Of a stretch of 43,471 nt of DNA, positions 35,790-43,471 are shown in pieces. Location of the stretch: positions 1 through 43,471 of the forward strand of contig NZ_STGV01000010.1 of assembly GCF_004912165.1 (NCBI RefSeq), given 5' to 3'. Made by a program: the position numbers and the translations under genes. Below the pieces are notes generated by a model. The model ran no database searches, was not told the DNA's origin, and saw nothing but the letters and a program-made list of their open reading frames with translations. The stretch comes from Peteryoungia ipomoeae. Its GTDB lineage: Bacteria; Pseudomonadota; Alphaproteobacteria; Rhizobiales; Rhizobiaceae. Position 1 is the stretch's first letter; every line of letters starts with the position of its first letter.

Positions 35790-35881
35790 GGGATCAGAAC
35801 CGTAGATCCGCGAGTTAGTCTGACAAGCGATTGAAATCCAATGGCTTCATGCAATCGGTGCGCGTGCTGTAGAGTAACGTT
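35790..35881. repeat. direct repeat, copy A, flanking the T1SS/RTX region
   Basis: This roughly 92-bp sequence is repeated in the same orientation at 43378-43471 with about 80% identity. Shared blocks include CCGCGAGTTAGTC, AAGCGATTGAAA, CTTCATGCAA and GCTGTAG. It contains a hairpin (AGCGATTG paired with CAATGGCT). Similarity continues weakly upstream. No gene lies in the 349 bp from 35655 to 36003 that hold this copy, and I see no other feature there. Confidence 0.7.
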
Positions 35882-36003
35882 AAATTATGGAACTTACAAA
35901 TTCGGCGACCAAACGACGCATTTAGGGTTCCGAGTGAATGCGGCCAGCATTGTCGCCGTGAACGGAATTCAACACAAGCCACGCTGGGAACCGCGCGCAA
36001 AGC

Positions 36004-37305
36004 TCAGTCCTCCGTCATCGCCCGCGCCAGTTGGTCCGATAGTGGCTTCAGCAGATAGGACATCGCCGTTCTTTCACCTGTCTTGACGAACACCTCTACC
36101 GGCATGCCCGAGAGCAGCGTGAGATTTCCGAGCTTGGCCATCTCTTCGGCCGGGATCCGCGTCCGTATCGAATACCAGGCCTCTCCGGTCTGGGGATTGG
36201 TCACGAGATCGGCAGCGACCGTTTCCACCTTGGCAAAAACCTCCGGCGTCGTGCGCTGGTTGAAGGCAGAAAAGCGCAGGACGGCATCCTGCCCCGGGTG
36301 AAGCTGGTCGATATCGGCCGGCAGGATACGCGCCTCAACGACGAGACTGTCATTGCTGGGCACGATCTGCATCACAGTTTCGCCCGGCGCGACCACGCCA
36401 CCGATCGTGTGCACGGCAAGCTCATGCACGATCCCATCCTGGGGTGAACGGATCTCGATGCGCTTCAGCTCGTCCTCGGCAGTGATCTGTTGCTCCTCAA
36501 GTTCCGCAAGCTTGTTGTCGACATCGCGAAGCTCCGTGACGATCTCAGTCCTGCGATCCTGGTCCAGCTGGAGGATCTGCAGTTCGGTCTCGGTGACCCG
36601 TGTGCCTGCCCGGGCAATCTCGGCGATCAGCTGCCCCCTCTCTCCATCGAGTTGCGCCTTCAAACGCTCCAGTTCGGCCAGCCGGTTGAACTGGATGAGT
36701 TGCTGACCGCTGAGGCTGCGCACCCGCACGAGCTCCTGTTCGACCCAGGACAGTTCCTGCTCCTTCGCCTTCAGCCGCACAGTGAGCCCATCGGTCTCCT
36801 GCCCAATCTGGTCGATCCTCCGTTGCAACTGACTCTGCTGGCTCTGAAGCGTCTCCCGACGTGCTGCGAACAGTGCCTCCTCGGCACGGACATAACTCCC
36901 ACCATCTTCCGTTTCGCGGATGTCAGACATGGCCATGGCAGCAAGCCCATCACGCTCTGCGACAAGCCGCAGTCTTCGGGCGGACAGTTGATCGATCTGC
37001 TTGGTGACTATGGCAAGGTTAGCGCGCGTGATCGTGTCATCCATCCGGATCAGGAGATCACCCACCGCGACGCGAGCACCGTTGCGAACGAGGATTTCGC
37101 CGACAATGCCGCCTGCCCGGTGCTGGATCTGTTTGACATTGCCATCCACCACCACGACACCGTGACCTATCACGGCCCCGGAAAGCTTCGCCGTTGCGGC
37201 CCAGCCGCCGAAGCCGATCACCAGGATCAGAATGGTCACGAAGGCCAAGAGCGAATAGTTGCGGATCGAACGCGCGATCGGCGTCATGCTTTGTCTGTCT
37301 GTCAT
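36004..37305 (-). CDS. type I secretion periplasmic adaptor, HlyD family (PrsE-like)
   Basis: The 433-residue membrane-fusion protein has one N-terminal helix (YSLLAFVTILILVIGFGGWAA) and a lipoyl half-motif (KQIQHRAGGIVGEILVRNGARV). A long coiled coil rich in Glu and Arg spans roughly 140-290, followed by the second half (RIEIRSPQDGIVHELAV) and a beta-barrel end (LSGMPVEVFVKTGERTAMSYLLKPL). It links the ABC exporter to an outer-membrane TolC-like channel, which is not in the window. It overlaps the exporter stop by 4 bp (ATGA). Confidence 0.95.
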   Translation of the reverse strand: MTDRQSMTPIARSIRNYSLLAFVTILILVIGFGGWAATAKLSGAVIGHGVVVVDGNVKQIQHRAGGIVGEILVRNGARVAVGDLLIRMDDTITRANLAIVTKQIDQLSARRLRLVAERDGLAAMAMSDIRETEDGGSYVRAEEALFAARRETLQSQQSQLQRRIDQIGQETDGLTVRLKAKEQELSWVEQELVRVRSLSGQQLIQFNRLAELERLKAQLDGERGQLIAEIARAGTRVTETELQILQLDQDRRTEIVTELRDVDNKLAELEEQQITAEDELKRIEIRSPQDGIVHELAVHTIGGVVAPGETVMQIVPSNDSLVVEARILPADIDQLHPGQDAVLRFSAFNQRTTPEVFAKVETVAADLVTNPQTGEAWYSIRTRIPAEEMAKLGNLTLLSGMPVEVFVKTGERTAMSYLLKPLSDQLARAMTED

Positions 37306-39017
37306 TTCTCGCCCACCGCCCGCATGGTCGTCTTTCGCAACACCTCGTCGCGCGGCCCGAAGGTGACCATTGCGCCTTGCGCCACCACCAGAACCTGATC
37401 GACCGCCGCAAGCGCACTCGGTCGATGCGCTATTACAATGACGATTGATCCCGCTTCCCGCAGTGCCAGCATGGCATTTGTCAGCGCTGTCTCGCCCTCC
37501 GCATCAAGGCTTGCATTAGGCTCGTCGAGTACGATAAGGAACGGCTTACCAAATAGCGCTCTCGCAAGCCCGACCCTCTGCCGCTGGCCGGCCGATAGGA
37601 TCGCGCCACTTGCGCCAATCCGCGTGTCGTAGCCGTCCGGCATCGTGAGGATGAGATCATGCACGCCGGCAAGCTTTGCCGCCTCGATGATCTTGTCCGG
37701 CGTCGCTTCGGTGGAGAAGCGGCAGATGTTTTCGGCAATGGTACCGTCGAACAGTTCGACGCCCTGGGGCAGATAACCGATGGAAGGCCCCAGCGCCTCC
37801 GGATCCCACTGGTTGAGCTCTGCACCATCAAGTCGTACGCTGCCCCTCGCCGGCGGCCAGATAGCAACCAGCGCCCGCGCGAGTGAAGACTTGCCGGAGC
37901 CACTGGGTCCGATGATGCCGACACCCTGCCCCGCGCTTACACTGAAACTTATATCGCGGATTATAGGCGTATTGGCACCAGGCGCCACCACGGCCAGGCC
38001 CGCAACAGCAAACGATGTCTCCGGTTTGGGTAGCGCCATGCGCGGGACATCTTCGCGGAACTGCTCTAGAAGCTTGTACAGTCGATCCCGCGCCTGCCTT
38101 GCACTAACGAAGCCCCGCCACTGGCCAATTGCTTGTTCGATCGGAGCCAGAGCTCGTGCCGTCAGGATCGAGGCTGCTATCATGGCTCCCGGCGAAGCCA
38201 TCCCGTTGATTGCAAGCCACGCGCCGAGGGCCAGCACTGCAGACTGGAGCGCCAGTCGGAAGATCTTAGACGTTGTCGAGAAGCTGCTGGTGGCATCGCC
38301 CGTGCGCTGCTGTTCGGTCAGGTATTCTGCATTCGCCTCGCGCCAGCGGCCGGTATAGGCACCCCGCATGCCCATCGCTTGCAAGGCCTCGGCATTGCGC
38401 CGTCCAGCCTCGAGGAATTCTGCTCGCGCCGCTGAAAACTGCGCGATACGGCGCATCGGATCGCGCAAGAGGATTTCGCTGGTGATCGTGAGCGCGATCA
38501 GGATCACCGCGCCGGCAATCGCAAGCCAACCCAGAAGAGGATGGAAGAGGAAGAGGATGCCGACGTAAAGCGGCAGCCAAGGCATGTCGCAGATGGCCAC
38601 GGGCCCCGGCCCGCCCATGAACTGCCGCATCTGTTCAAGGTCCCGGATTGGCTGTGACACCGCTTCCTTGCGAGACATCCTGAGTGGCAAAACCATCACC
38701 GCGCGGAAGGTGGCATCGCCAAGATCCTCCTCGATCCGTTGTCCGACGCGCGTCAGGATCCGGGATCGCAGAAGTTCTAGAATGCCAAGGAACAGATAAA
38801 GCCCCACCGCTAGAAGGGAAAGCGCCACCAGCGTTGGCACGCTTCGGCTCGCCAGCACGCGATCATAGACTTGCATCATGAACAACGGACCGGTCAGCAT
38901 CAGCACGTTGGTTACCGCGCTCACGACAGCTACAGTAAGAAACGTCAACCGCACCTGGTTCAACGCAGCGGCGACCAATGGCCGCCGCTGCTCAGTGTTC
39001 CGAGATTTCATCGACAT
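37302..39017 (-). CDS. type I secretion ABC transporter/permease (PrsD-like)
   Basis: This 571-residue ABC exporter has six transmembrane helices in the N-terminal half (for example TFLTVAVVSAVTNVLMLTGPLFMMQVYDRVL). The nucleotide-binding domain has Walker A GPSGSGKSSLA, the signature LSAGQRQRVGLARAL, Walker B LIVLDEPNASLD and the switch His in VIAHRPS. No N-terminal C39 peptidase is present, as expected for exporters of RTX proteins with an uncleaved C-terminal signal. It starts 5 bp after the RTX stop and should secrete that protein. Confidence 0.96.
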   Translation of the reverse strand: MSMKSRNTEQRRPLVAAALNQVRLTFLTVAVVSAVTNVLMLTGPLFMMQVYDRVLASRSVPTLVALSLLAVGLYLFLGILELLRSRILTRVGQRIEEDLGDATFRAVMVLPLRMSRKEAVSQPIRDLEQMRQFMGGPGPVAICDMPWLPLYVGILFLFHPLLGWLAIAGAVILIALTITSEILLRDPMRRIAQFSAARAEFLEAGRRNAEALQAMGMRGAYTGRWREANAEYLTEQQRTGDATSSFSTTSKIFRLALQSAVLALGAWLAINGMASPGAMIAASILTARALAPIEQAIGQWRGFVSARQARDRLYKLLEQFREDVPRMALPKPETSFAVAGLAVVAPGANTPIIRDISFSVSAGQGVGIIGPSGSGKSSLARALVAIWPPARGSVRLDGAELNQWDPEALGPSIGYLPQGVELFDGTIAENICRFSTEATPDKIIEAAKLAGVHDLILTMPDGYDTRIGASGAILSAGQRQRVGLARALFGKPFLIVLDEPNASLDAEGETALTNAMLALREAGSIVIVIAHRPSALAAVDQVLVVAQGAMVTFGPRDEVLRKTTMRAVGEK

Positions 39018-39022
39018 TCAGG

Positions 39023-42000
39023 TTATGCCACAAACCGGAAGTCGTCCTGATGCAGCGACGTCAGCGCTACGTTACTCAAGGTAACGACGTTGTCGACATC
39101 GTATGTGATGAGGGTATCGGATCCCACTTGGGTCGAAGCGGCCAGCACCTCAGTGAAATTGCTGAAAAGTGTGTTTTGGAACTCAATCGCATCTACAGAG
39201 GATTCGCCAGCTTGGAAATCAACGACTGTGTCCTGGCCAAAATTAGATCTGAAGACGAAAGTGTCATCTCCGATTCCACCACTGAGTTCATCGGCTCCAG
39301 TGCCGCCTAGTAATGTATCGTCTCCCTCGTAGCCAAATAGGGTGTCCGCGCCTGCTTCCCCATCGATCACGTTGGCCGCAGACGTTCCCCAAATCGTGTT
39401 ATCGCCTGCTCCAGCTTTCACATTTTCGAATTCCCCCTGGGCGAGGGCATAATCGAATGCATCGCTGCTCGTGTAGATCAGGGTATCAACCCCATCGTCT
39501 CCAGCGAACCAGCTGTCGTCAGCATCGGCGTGGATCTCATCATTGCCGTCGCCACCCATCAAGGAGTCGGCACCAGCGCCACCGAAAAGAATGTCATCCC
39601 CCCCAAAACCGAAGAGCGTGTCATCGCCTTCTTCGCCCTCGATGATATTTGCTTCATCACCACCCCAAACGGTGTTGTTACCTTGTCCTGCGCGAATATT
39701 TTCAAAGCTGCCTTGCACCAGCGAGATTTCGCGATCATCCGCACCCGTGTAGACCAAGGTATCGTTGCCGCTATCGCCGCTGAACCAGACATCATCGGCA
39801 TCGGCGTAAATTCGATCATCGCCGTCGCCACCCATTAGGGAATCGGCTCCACTGTCACCGACTAGAACGTCGTTTCCTTCTGCCCCAAAAAGCGTATCGT
39901 CACCCGCTCCGCCGAAAACCGCATCGTTTCCACTGTAGCCATAGATCGTGTTCGCCCCTGCCGCGCCAGATATTGTGTCATCTGTCTCAAGGAATCCGTG
40001 TATGGTGTCATCACCGACCGTTGCAGCTTGAGTTAGATAGCCAGCGCGGAGCTGTTGTAGAGACCATTGCGTGCCATTGTTAAAGTGTACCGCTTCAACT
40101 ACGGTTGCTCCGGGATAGAAGCCGCCTATGATGGTAATGCTATCACTTAGCCCTATTCGTAATACGATATCCCATATATCGCTGAGCCCGCGGATAACGG
40201 AAATCTGCTCAGGATCCACGCCTTCTTCAAATCTGATAACGTCAATTGACGTAGGATCACCCCAGTCGTCGATCACATCATTTCCATCGCCAGCCTGGAA
40301 CGAATAGGTGTCTGATCCCGCCCCTCCCTGAAGTTGATCATCGCCAGTCCCGCCATACAGCACGTCTCCCGATGTCCCTCCGTAAAGTACATCACTCGCG
40401 GTGGAGCCAATTACAGTAGCGTCGCCCGGTATAATCGATACCAGATTTCCGATCAAAAATTCCGAGTTATCGCCTCTGAAGTAAACTGAATGAATATTGG
40501 AGAGTACATCGTACCCCTCCGTATCACGCCCCACGGACACCGTGCCGTCAGAATTCTGAGAAAATTCGTAGTCAGACCGGACCCCATCGTATTCGACGCG
40601 GTTTGTCCCCTCACCCCCGTCGATCAAGTCACTGCCCGCGCCTCCGTAGATCACGTCGTCACCAGCCCCCGCTTTGATGAGGTCACTTATAGCGGTCCCA
40701 GAAATCGTTTCGCTAGCTGATGTGCCAGAGATGTTATTTACGATCGCGTTCTCGAGTGAGATCGCTACCCCCCCTATTGTTACATTTTCCACTCCTTCCA
40801 ATCGAAGCCAGCGACTGTCAGCATTGCCATCGCGGTCAACATCGGCGCGCTCTATGTTGTAGCCGCCTGCTCCGATATAAATGCGATAACTGGTGACATT
40901 TCCCGAAAGTACGGCAGTGTCTGTCCCTTCTCCACCGCTAAAGAAACGCATCTGTGAGCTGTCCAAAAACGTATCATCGCCGTTGGAGCCGTAGAACACG
41001 GAAATATTGGAGAAGTTATCAGTCGCCTGCCCAGCGGCAGAAATCGTACCTGCGGCAGTGTCGAAGACTAGGTCCGCGTCGCCTTCGTATATTATGCTGT
41101 TAGTTCCGGCCCCACCATCAAAGCTATCAGCGCCATCATCATCTCGGGCATAGAAGTCGTCATCGCCATTTTCACCGAAGAGGATATCATCACCCTCTTC
41201 TCCGCTGATAGAATCTGCTCCATCTCCGCCGTAAACTGCGTCATCGCCTGTGGTGCCAATGAGATCATCGTCGCCTAGCGTACCATTAACCAACTCGGAA
41301 AGCGAAAATCTACCCACCGTAGGAGCAGGCGTCTCGATCGCAAACAACGGAGTATTTAGTTCCCAAGAAGCACCATCCGACGCTACCCTAGCGAGGACCT
41401 GATACCAGAACACCATAACGTCAACGGAACGACCCAAATTCTCATCGTAATAGCTGTCGTAAATTGCTGACAGCTGAAAGTCGCCTGAAACTGCGAAGTA
41501 AACATCTTTCCCGCCAAGCGTGTATTCGGCGGAGGTTACAGTGAAATTGGAGAAAGGTGTATCAGTTCCACCGAACCATGTTACCGCTAGATTATCGTAG
41601 CGACTGTAGTCGAGGATCAGATCGTACGTTCCTCTTGCTTGCTCATTAAATGTGGTCTCCCCGGTGATCGAGTTGTAGATGAAGAGACCTTGCTCGAGGT
41701 CGGTGTTGCCCACGTGAAACGTGTCTCGTCCGCCTCCGCCCTCAAGATAGTCCGCTACCGCGTCCTCTGGTGTGCCTTCGACATTTGCGTAAATGTGATC
41801 CGATCCTTTACCACCTTTTAAGAAATCCACCCCGTCGCCACCAAAGAGCGTATCATCCCCGCGACCACCGTGAATCACGTCGCCGTTCCCACCTCCAACG
41901 AGTGTATACTCCAAGCCCCAAAAGCCTGAAGCAACATCTCTGTCGGAGCCTGGGTAGAGAGTTACAGTTGTCGGATAGGTCATAAATTCCGCAGCGGTAT

Positions 42001-42355
42001 GACCGATTGCGGTCAAAAGGGTATTGATATAAGAGTTACTGTTGAAGTTTACATCATAAGGAAGATTGAGGGGGATAAGTTGCTCACGCACTTGCTCGAA
42101 GATACTCCACGCTCCCTCTTCATCGATCCCGTCGTCCAAAGTGACCTCTCCTGATGAATATGTCGCGGGATCGCCGATGGTCGACACATCATTAACTGCG
42201 TGAGGTTTCTCAAATGCGGCGCCAAAATCCCAAGTTCCAAACAACGGCATAGCCTGAGGGAATGGGGCTTGCACTTCGGTTTCCACTGAGCCACGGACCA
42301 ACTGGAGGTGGCCGAGATAGCCAAAGACGCGATTTCCAACCAACGATATCGTCAT
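39023..42355 (-). CDS. large RTX calcium-binding secreted protein
   Basis: The 1110-residue protein has about 25 or more GGxGxDxxx nonapeptides in several blocks (about 152-180, 360-420, 560-600, 670-700 and 800-1060) that bind Ca2+ and fold after export. The C-terminus (TYDVDNVVTLSNVALTSLHQ, DDFRFVA) is a typical uncleaved type I signal. The first 120 residues contain His16 (YLGHLQLV) and N105-S-N-S-Y109 (NSNSYINTLL), which resembles a permuted papain-like fold with Ser for Cys. A 92-residue unit is duplicated in the C-terminal half. It starts behind GGGAGA and precedes its exporter. No characterised toxin or enzyme is recognised. Confidence 0.95.
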   Translation of the reverse strand: MTISLVGNRVFGYLGHLQLVRGSVETEVQAPFPQAMPLFGTWDFGAAFEKPHAVNDVSTIGDPATYSSGEVTLDDGIDEEGAWSIFEQVREQLIPLNLPYDVNFNSNSYINTLLTAIGHTAAEFMTYPTTVTLYPGSDRDVASGFWGLEYTLVGGGNGDVIHGGRGDDTLFGGDGVDFLKGGKGSDHIYANVEGTPEDAVADYLEGGGGRDTFHVGNTDLEQGLFIYNSITGETTFNEQARGTYDLILDYSRYDNLAVTWFGGTDTPFSNFTVTSAEYTLGGKDVYFAVSGDFQLSAIYDSYYDENLGRSVDVMVFWYQVLARVASDGASWELNTPLFAIETPAPTVGRFSLSELVNGTLGDDDLIGTTGDDAVYGGDGADSISGEEGDDILFGENGDDDFYARDDDGADSFDGGAGTNSIIYEGDADLVFDTAAGTISAAGQATDNFSNISVFYGSNGDDTFLDSSQMRFFSGGEGTDTAVLSGNVTSYRIYIGAGGYNIERADVDRDGNADSRWLRLEGVENVTIGGVAISLENAIVNNISGTSASETISGTAISDLIKAGAGDDVIYGGAGSDLIDGGEGTNRVEYDGVRSDYEFSQNSDGTVSVGRDTEGYDVLSNIHSVYFRGDNSEFLIGNLVSIIPGDATVIGSTASDVLYGGTSGDVLYGGTGDDQLQGGAGSDTYSFQAGDGNDVIDDWGDPTSIDVIRFEEGVDPEQISVIRGLSDIWDIVLRIGLSDSITIIGGFYPGATVVEAVHFNNGTQWSLQQLRAGYLTQAATVGDDTIHGFLETDDTISGAAGANTIYGYSGNDAVFGGAGDDTLFGAEGNDVLVGDSGADSLMGGDGDDRIYADADDVWFSGDSGNDTLVYTGADDREISLVQGSFENIRAGQGNNTVWGGDEANIIEGEEGDDTLFGFGGDDILFGGAGADSLMGGDGNDEIHADADDSWFAGDDGVDTLIYTSSDAFDYALAQGEFENVKAGAGDNTIWGTSAANVIDGEAGADTLFGYEGDDTLLGGTGADELSGGIGDDTFVFRSNFGQDTVVDFQAGESSVDAIEFQNTLFSNFTEVLAASTQVGSDTLITYDVDNVVTLSNVALTSLHQDDFRFVA
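39299..39850 (-). repeat. tandem 92-residue repeat inside the RTX gene
   Basis: Two consecutive 276-bp units encode 92 residues each, beginning GADSLMGGDGxDxI. The first continues through YADADDVWFSGDSGNDTLVY and the second through HADADDSWFAGDDGVDTLIY. Each unit contains RTX nonapeptides plus a non-RTX module (FENIRAGQGNNTVWG versus FENVKAGAGDNTIWG). Part of a third unit follows. Confidence 0.85.
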
Positions 42356-42370
42356 ACAGTTATCTCCCTA

Positions 42371-42718
42371 TCATTTTCCTATAACGCTCAAAGATAGGCC
42401 CACGAAAAAGATCGTAAGACCCGCGAATGTCCCAGCAGCTGGAAGGAGGCTTGGCGTAGTTGAATAGCGCCTCCTCATGCAGAAAAAGACGACAATGGGA
42501 CCAACGACATTGGCCACCAGGTGTAAAGCTAGAAAATAGCTGAATTTAGTTTGAATCTGCGATAGCAGTTGTATAGAAACCCAAAGCCAACAGCCCAAAA
42601 TTACTGCACCACTTAACCAACATACTAACGCTAAGGGACAACCGTATTTTCTTTTAACACGCCAGCTTTCGGGCAGGAGAACTATCAGGCCCGTTATCGC
42701 GCTCAACGTGAATGCCAT
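42371..42718 (-). CDS. hypothetical four-helix membrane protein upstream of the RTX gene
   Basis: This 115-residue protein has four hydrophobic stretches (FTLSAITGLIVLLPE, LALVCWLSGAVILGCWLWVSI, YFLALHLVANVVGPIVVFF and AAGTFAGLTIFFVGLSLSVIG) with few charged residues between them. It ends 15 bp before the RTX start and should be co-transcribed with it. Low-GC codon use relative to the ABC exporter suggests a different origin. I do not recognise the family; an accessory role for the RTX protein or exporter is only inference. Confidence 0.6.
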   Translation of the reverse strand: MAFTLSAITGLIVLLPESWRVKRKYGCPLALVCWLSGAVILGCWLWVSIQLLSQIQTKFSYFLALHLVANVVGPIVVFFCMRRRYSTTPSLLPAAGTFAGLTIFFVGLSLSVIGK

Positions 42719-42782
42719 AAGGTGCTCCGCGTCTTGGCCGACAGATGCTCAACAACTCCATTAAGGCGCAGGAGGCGGACTA

Positions 42783-43286
42783 TTGCAACCCAAAATTTAC
42801 GAACCAGCAAGTTGCCTGAAAGGCACAAGGTGCATTTTGCGGAAGATTGGAGCGACAGATCGAACGAGGGCAGTAATTCTCGCAGCGGTAGTATCGCTTG
42901 CGCCGCTATCTGCGATCGCCTTCGCCCAAGAGCCGGCACATTCCCAAGGAAAGGGTGCGGTCCTATGTGTATGGATGATGTATTCCAGCGCACTCCATAC
43001 AGGGGAAAAATGCTTTCGGATGGAAGATGCTGATTTCTTGAGTGTCCTCAGATCGGGGTTAAAAGGTATCGAAGCGTTTATATTTCGAAATTCAAATGTA
43101 ACGGCTAAAGATCTTGCAGAGTACAACAGCCGGCGGCCTGCATTCGTCGCTCTTCAGTGCTCTCCAGACAATGAGATTGTCAGGCTTTATCATAGCTTCA
43201 AACAGCAGGGTATCCGACAGCTTCAGCAAAACATCGACGCTCTTTTGGCAGAGGAACGCCCCGCCCTTTCGAACCCTTGTCTCTGA
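42783..43286 (+). CDS. hypothetical secreted protein
   Basis: The frame opens at a TTG (42783) and gives 167 residues; a later TTG at codon 20 is an alternative start. A hydrophobic signal-like segment (VILAAVVSLAPLSAIAFAQEP) is followed by a soluble domain with Cys in LCVWMMYSS, EKCFRME, ALQCSPDN and SNPCL, suggesting disulfides. The rest is helical (LAEYNSRRPAFVA, LYHSFKQQGIRQLQQNID). It is divergent from the RTX operon across 64 bp. I do not recognise a family. Confidence 0.6.
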   Translation: MQPKIYEPASCLKGTRCILRKIGATDRTRAVILAAVVSLAPLSAIAFAQEPAHSQGKGAVLCVWMMYSSALHTGEKCFRMEDADFLSVLRSGLKGIEAFIFRNSNVTAKDLAEYNSRRPAFVALQCSPDNEIVRLYHSFKQQGIRQLQQNIDALLAEERPALSNPCL

Positions 43287-43377
43287 TCGCGCGTCATCTG
43301 TAGGCGACACTGAAAGTGTAGACCGTTGAGCACAATACCGGTCTTTCGTGGGGATATGGCATGTCTTTCGCTTTGAA

Positions 43378-43471
43378 GGGCTTAGAACTGTCGACCCGCG
43401 AGTTAGTCCGCTAAGCGATTGAAAATCCAATCGCTTCATGCAAGCGGAGCGGGGGCTGTAGCATAACGCCG
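43378..43471. repeat. direct repeat, copy B, flanking the T1SS/RTX region
   Basis: This is the second copy of the repeat seen at 35790-35881, about 80% identical over the aligned 92 bases, in the same orientation and reaching the window end. The internal hairpin is perfect here: AGCGATTG-AAAATC-CAATCGCT. Together the copies bracket a 7.5-kb segment holding the RTX and type I secretion genes. The nature of the repeat (attachment site, dispersed repeat or terminator family) is not decidable from the window. Confidence 0.65.

Noticed and set aside
36490..37398. A 302-codon plus-strand frame opposite the HlyD-type adaptor
   Set aside because: It is antisense to a clear coiled-coil adaptor; its composition is that of a shadow frame.
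43395..43440. Repeat copies A and B as a tRNA or integration site
   Set aside because: The AGCGATTG/CAATCGCT hairpin has a 6-base loop and the flanks do not form a cloverleaf, and no integrase gene is near, so I list it only as a repeat.
1..43471. CRISPR arrays, rRNA or tRNA genes, and plasmid replication genes
   Set aside because: No spaced short repeats, no rRNA segments, no complete tRNA and no repABC or partition genes are visible in the window.

Overview
The window reads as part of an accessory region (plasmid or chromosomal island) of an alphaproteobacterium, most likely a Hyphomicrobiales/Rhizobiaceae-type organism. The grounds are the fixNOQP-style cbb3 oxidase, a DmeR/DmeF pair, a PrsDE-like type I secretion system with an RTX substrate, IS66 and IS256 elements of rhizobial type, and GC-rich, rhizobial-looking coding sequence. 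This placement is inferred from gene content, not from a database search.

Layout. 1-3100: the end of a membrane protein, a complete three-gene IS66 element, and the 5' stub of an IS3-family element. 3246-8281 (minus strand): ccoNOQP with downstream ccoS, a DUF2189 membrane protein and two small membrane proteins; ccoG, ccoH and ccoI are absent. 8738-10452: a glutaredoxin-MauE fusion and a MerR regulator divergent around a textbook mer-type promoter, then a DUF411/CopG-like protein. 10607-15840: an RND heavy-metal efflux pair (adaptor plus pump) with a small periplasmic partner. 15922-17995: a two-component system. 18267-22538: a copper operon (small Cys/His protein, Tat-exported multicopper oxidase, Cu P-type ATPase, DUF2933). 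22701-23929: dmeRF (Ni/Co efflux). 24011-26458: chrA-padR and a divergent rhodanese. 26674-35654: a patchwork of transporters and regulators (LysE, TetR, MFS, YdcZ, LysR, GyrI-like, DHFR-like, TetR) with an intact IS256 element and two decayed genes (azoreductase, alpha/beta hydrolase). 35790-43471: a type I secretion operon (membrane protein, 1110-residue RTX protein, ABC exporter, HlyD adaptor) bracketed by a roughly 92-bp imperfect direct repeat.

How it works together. The core is a metal-homeostasis island. Copper is oxidised or bound in the periplasm (multicopper oxidase, DUF411, small Cys/His protein), exported from the cytosol (CopA) and expelled by an RND pump; Ni/Co leaves by DmeF and chromate by ChrA. 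Regulation can be read from DNA. A perfect CueR/HmrR-type promoter drives the copper operon, although no cueR is present. A 27-bp element shared by the response-regulator and RND-operon promoters suggests the two-component system controls itself and the pump. A DmeR-type operator overlaps the dmeR start. A cbb3 oxidase, itself a copper enzyme, sits next to this. The most unusual item is the RTX protein: its N-terminus carries a His and an NSNSY motif that resemble a circularly permuted papain-like (NlpC/P60-like) domain with serine in place of cysteine.
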